From NCBI GenBank assembly GCA_035542775.1, contig DATKKX010000048.1, positions 1 through 9,045 of the forward strand: a DNA stretch of 9,045 bases, written 5' to 3'. The notes under the pieces were generated by a model that did not search any database, was not told the origin of the DNA, and saw only the letters and a list, made by a program, of their open reading frames with translations. The translations under genes and the position numbers were made by a program. This stretch comes from DATKKX01 sp035542775. GTDB taxonomy: Bacteria > Planctomycetota > Phycisphaerae > UBA1845 > UTPLA1. Within the stretch, counting starts at the first letter, position 1. Every line of letters begins with the position of its first letter. This document shows, in pieces, positions 7,328 through 9,045 of the stretch.

Positions 7328-8128
7328 CTAGGCACGCGCGTAATCCAGCTCGGAGCCCAGCACGCTGTGCGGGATCAGCCAAATGACCAGCATAATCACC
7401 GACGCCGCGATCACCCAGCCGCTTGAGGTCCGATTCCTCGCCGTCTGCCAGACCGCGACGAGCCAGAAGAGGAAAGCGATCAACGTCTTGTTGTCGGTCA
7501 GGTCGTACCCGAACGGCCAGCCCCTCCAATAGGCTTCGAACGCGCATTTCTGAACGATCGCCCCGAAGAACAGCCCTCCAAGAAACAGGCAGATCGTCGT
7601 CCAGACCGCCAGCGTGAACGTCCGCGACCCTTTGGCCAGGGCCTCCAGTCCCGCGCGGACCGAAAGCACCATCGCCGCGACAATCCCGAGGATGTGGGGG
7701 ATCAGTACGACCAAAGGCACGTTGCCCTTGAATCGCATGATGACCGGCTCGTCGCTCAGCGCGACCGGATCAGCGCCGCCCTTGTCCAGCAGAATGCGAT
7801 ACTTGACCTTGCCGGCGATGGGCTGATGGGGGATGCGGGCGACGAGGTCCTCGCCGCGGCGTTCCATCCCTTGCCGCGTCAACGGATCGTCGGTGGGAAA
7901 GCGGCAGAACTCGATCGTGCCATGGACGGCCGCGTCCCGCACGGGGATCTTGATTTCGGCGTCACCTTCGCCCGCGTGACTGCGGGGCAGTCTGAACTTC
8001 ACGTCGGCGCCGTCAACGGCCACGTGACCGCGCACGGGATGCGTCGGCCCGGTCATCCGCTGGTAGAGGATAGAGACGGCGGCAATAACCACCGCCAGCG
8101 TCCACCGCAACCATGGTCGAGTCGTCAT
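7328..8128 (-). CDS. Conserved-looking membrane protein of unknown function
   Basis: The 266-residue product starts at ATG 8128, with GGAG six bases upstream. The frame stays open to 8233, but that extension runs through the tRNA fragment and is not coding. One membrane anchor (about 8-23) is followed by an exported soluble region (about 30-135) predicted to be beta-rich. Four more hydrophobic segments follow: 137-157, 171-192, 215-229 and 237-256. Between the second and third of these lies WPFGYDLTDNKTLIAF (204-219), a block I have seen in uncharacterised membrane proteins of Bacteroidetes and related groups; the polar DLTDN next to a membrane segment suggests a functional site. No enzyme family can be named. 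It lies upstream of the S9 peptidase on the same strand and is the last backbone gene before the tRNA-derived attachment site. Confidence 0.8.
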   Translation of the reverse strand: MTTRPWLRWTLAVVIAAVSILYQRMTGPTHPVRGHVAVDGADVKFRLPRSHAGEGDAEIKIPVRDAAVHGTIEFCRFPTDDPLTRQGMERRGEDLVARIPHQPIAGKVKYRILLDKGGADPVALSDEPVIMRFKGNVPLVVLIPHILGIVAAMVLSVRAGLEALAKGSRTFTLAVWTTICLFLGGLFFGAIVQKCAFEAYWRGWPFGYDLTDNKTLIAFLFWLVAVWQTARNRTSSGWVIAASVIMLVIWLIPHSVLGSELDYARA

Positions 8129-8171
8129 CTGAGTCTCCGGCCCCGACGGCGCATCGTGAACTGCACCACAC

Positions 8172-8219
8172 CGCGCCCGGAGGGAGTCGAACCCCCAACC
8201 GCCGGATCCGAAGTCCGGC
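8172..8219 (-). tRNA. tRNA-Arg (anticodon TCG) 3' fragment, likely integration att site
   Basis: Read on the - strand, the fragment holds a perfect 5-bp anticodon stem (CCGGA/TCCGG) around the 7-base loop CTTCGGA with anticodon TCG (8211-8209). A 5-base variable region (CGGTT) follows, then a T arm GGGGG-TTCGACT-CCCTC with one G-T pair. It ends with the 3' acceptor strand CGGGCGC and discriminator G8172; CCA is not encoded. A complete gene would need GCGCCCG about 25 bases before the anticodon stem, plus a D arm. The bases there (8220-8246) contain neither, so the 5' half is missing and the fragment cannot make a tRNA. A sharp break at the 5' edge of the anticodon arm is typical of a tRNA 3' end duplicated by a tyrosine recombinase. 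The missing half would lie to the right, so the element should occupy higher coordinates. Confidence 0.8.
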
Positions 8220-8415
8220 AAGCGCGGACACACAACCAGCGACCATTAAAGCACTTCCAGAGATTGCGTCAACCGGCTCCGTCCAAACAGACAACAGTGA
8301 GGCCGGGAATGCTCCTGAATTGACGGCTATTGTGAGCGTGTGGCCGAGGTTGCCGGGCGCGATCAAGGCCGGCATCATGGCGGCGGTGAAGGCGGCGACG
8401 GGGGGCGAGGCGTGA
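8173..8415 (+). pseudogene. C-terminal tail of a tyrosine integrase, separated from its body at the att site
   Basis: An open + strand frame runs from the left through the tRNA fragment, which reads antisense as GGSRTPNRRIRSP, and on to TGA at 8413-8415. The last 50 or so residues contain APELTAIVSVWPRLPGAIKAG and end IMAAVKAATGGEA. This resembles the closing block I associate with planctomycete tyrosine integrases, roughly DPxLAxVxxAWPxLPxAIxAGIxAMVxAA. No catalytic Arg-His-Arg-Tyr region precedes it; left of the fragment is unrelated backbone. I infer that attP lay near the 3' end of the integrase gene, so integration moved the body to the element's other end and left the tail here. The recognition is from memory of sequence style, so a chance ORF is possible, and the fragment has no start of its own. 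Confidence 0.45.
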
Positions 8416-8826
8416 CGAGCAATCATCGACCCAGCCGGGTATCTTCGCATGACGTTGCACTGTTTCGCGCGGCGCGTTTGGCGACTCCAGGACGATTTGC
8501 CGCCACCCAACATACACCTGGAACTCCGCGCGTGCCTTGGCGCGCCGGAAAGCCCAACGGGAAGCCAGGCTCCGACGAAGATTTGGGGCCGACGTACATC
8601 GCGAAAATTCTGCTGGGCGGCGGCTACTGTGACAACGACCGTACAGCGAACAGATGGCGAGGATACGCAGCATCACGGACTTGATGAGGCATGGTTACAC
8701 CATACTGCATCGCGTTGCAGAAAGCGTTTGGCGGCCTGTAGGCGGTTTCACCCCGGTTTCCAGGATGAGGCAGACGGCCTACTCGCCCCTGGAGCGATGC
8801 TGACGCGTTCCTGAAGGGAATGCAGC

Positions 8827-8937
8827 ATGAAAGAAGAACACAACACCCACCCGAGCACGAAGACGGCTGAACAAGTGCGGATCAGTTTGATGCACTGCGC
8901 CACGAAGGTGGACCACCGTCTTGTCCGCGCCCGCTGA
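8827..8937 (+). CDS. Possible small ORF, 36 residues, unknown function
   Basis: ATG 8827 is preceded by GAAGGGA with a 7-base gap, the best ribosome-binding site in the gene-poor right end. The 36-residue product is polar and basic, starts MKEEHNTHPSTKTAEQVR and ends DHRLVRAR, with no membrane segment and no known motif. It could be a small protein of the integrated element, a fragment of a decayed gene, or chance. Confidence 0.25.
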   Translation: MKEEHNTHPSTKTAEQVRISLMHCATKVDHRLVRAR

Positions 8938-8986
8938 ATTGCCCCAATAGACAGGGTCAAAATACTTGCCAATCCGGCTTTCTTTG

Positions 8987-9015
8987 TTGACAACCGGACA
9001 AGCCGCCGTCAGAAT
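8987..9015 (+). promoter_or_regulatory. Promoter-like site at the right edge
   Basis: TTGACA (8987-8992) is a perfect -35 match; after a 17-base spacer, CAGAAT (9010-9015) matches four of six bases of the -10 consensus. It would drive transcription rightwards, off the window, from about 9022. No gene is visible to confirm it. Confidence 0.35.
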
Positions 9016-9024
9016 GTGATAGTT

Positions 9025-9045
9025 AGGCTTAAGGTCAACAAGCCT
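9025..9045. repeat. Inverted repeat AGGCTT-N9-AAGCCT
   Basis: Two perfect 6-base arms (9025-9030 and 9040-9045) flank nine bases, just downstream of the promoter-like -10 site. The arms may continue past the window edge. Similar CGGCTT (8975-8980) and AAGCCG (9000-9005) arms bracket the -35 box, so the four copies could be operator half-sites for one regulator, or simply hairpins. Confidence 0.35.

Larger units (their letters stand above)
8172..9045. mobile_element. Left end of a putative integrated element at tRNA-Arg (continues past the window)
   Basis: The boundary is the tRNA-Arg 3' fragment. To its left the genes are densely packed; to its right there is an integrase-like tail and then gene-poor DNA. 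Because the fragment's missing 5' half would lie to the right, the inserted DNA should begin at the fragment and extend rightwards. No transposase, conjugation or phage gene is seen in this short part, so the element type is unknown. Confidence 0.45.
8416..9045. other. Gene-poor interior next to the att site
   Basis: In this 630-base stretch no frame has a protein I recognise. Frames at 8340-8684 and 8449-8814 on + and 8269-8676 on - are Arg/Ala-rich with unstructured composition. The last 105 bases contain 52 G or C by my count, clearly less than the coding backbone. It may be degraded element DNA plus the upstream region of a gene beyond the right edge. Confidence 0.5.

Noticed and set aside
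8129..8233. Upstream extension of the membrane protein to a start at 8233
   Set aside because: The extension translates the tRNA fragment, and the ATG at 8128 has its own GGAG.
8654..8803. 49-codon + strand ORF starting MARIRSITDLMRHGYTILHR
   Set aside because: There is no ribosome-binding site before the ATG and no recognisable motif.
9022..9028. GTTAGGC resembling an integron attC core site
   Set aside because: No matching inverse core (RYYYAAC) was found at a suitable distance upstream, and there is no cassette array.
1..9045. CRISPR array, insertion sequence with terminal repeats, rRNA, riboswitch
   Set aside because: I read for regularly spaced direct repeats, transposase motifs and known RNA folds and saw none beyond the tRNA fragment.

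Overview
The window is GC-rich chromosomal DNA, probably from a planctomycete-like bacterium. That placement is an inference from gene style: a secreted S9 peptidase, a beta-helix lipoprotein, a Tyr/Asn-rich secreted TPR protein, and an integrase tail of a type I associate with planctomycetes. No rRNA or other marker gene is present to confirm it. Nearly all of the left 8.1 kb is coding. The right 0.8 kb looks like the end of an integrated element.

Left end, + strand (2-1263): the C-terminal part of a PAS plus Fis-type helix-turn-helix regulator overlaps by four bases the start of a beta-class DNA methyltransferase (DPPF and FCGSGTT motifs). No restriction enzyme is visible nearby. A GC hairpin sits at the methyltransferase stop codon.

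Middle, - strand (4720 down to 1336): a run of three genes for envelope proteins. In transcription order these are a secreted TPR protein, a lipoprotein with a seven-rung beta-helix-like repeat, and a multi-pass membrane protein resembling GT39-like glycosyltransferases. The last is broken: an in-frame TAG replaces the expected Tyr of a PPGY-LLLY motif, and further on there is a frameshift that probably includes an internal deletion.

Right-middle, - strand (8128 down to 5095): a small membrane protein of unknown function, then a complete secreted prolyl-oligopeptidase-family (S9) peptidase with its full catalytic triad. A 374-base intergenic region separates the peptidase from the TPR gene.

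Right end (8172-9045): on the - strand lies a clean 3' portion of a tRNA-Arg (anticodon TCG; anticodon arm, T arm and 3' acceptor strand) without its 5' half. This is the usual scar left when an element integrates into a tRNA gene. On the opposite strand, one open frame runs through this fragment and ends in a peptide resembling the C-terminal tail of planctomycete tyrosine integrases. The simplest reading is an attachment site that cuts through the 3' end of an integrase gene, leaving the tail here and the integrase body, with the intact tRNA-Arg, at the far end of the element to the right. The remaining 630 bases are gene-poor and fall to about 50% GC at the edge, with one possible 36-residue ORF and a promoter-like site next to an inverted repeat.
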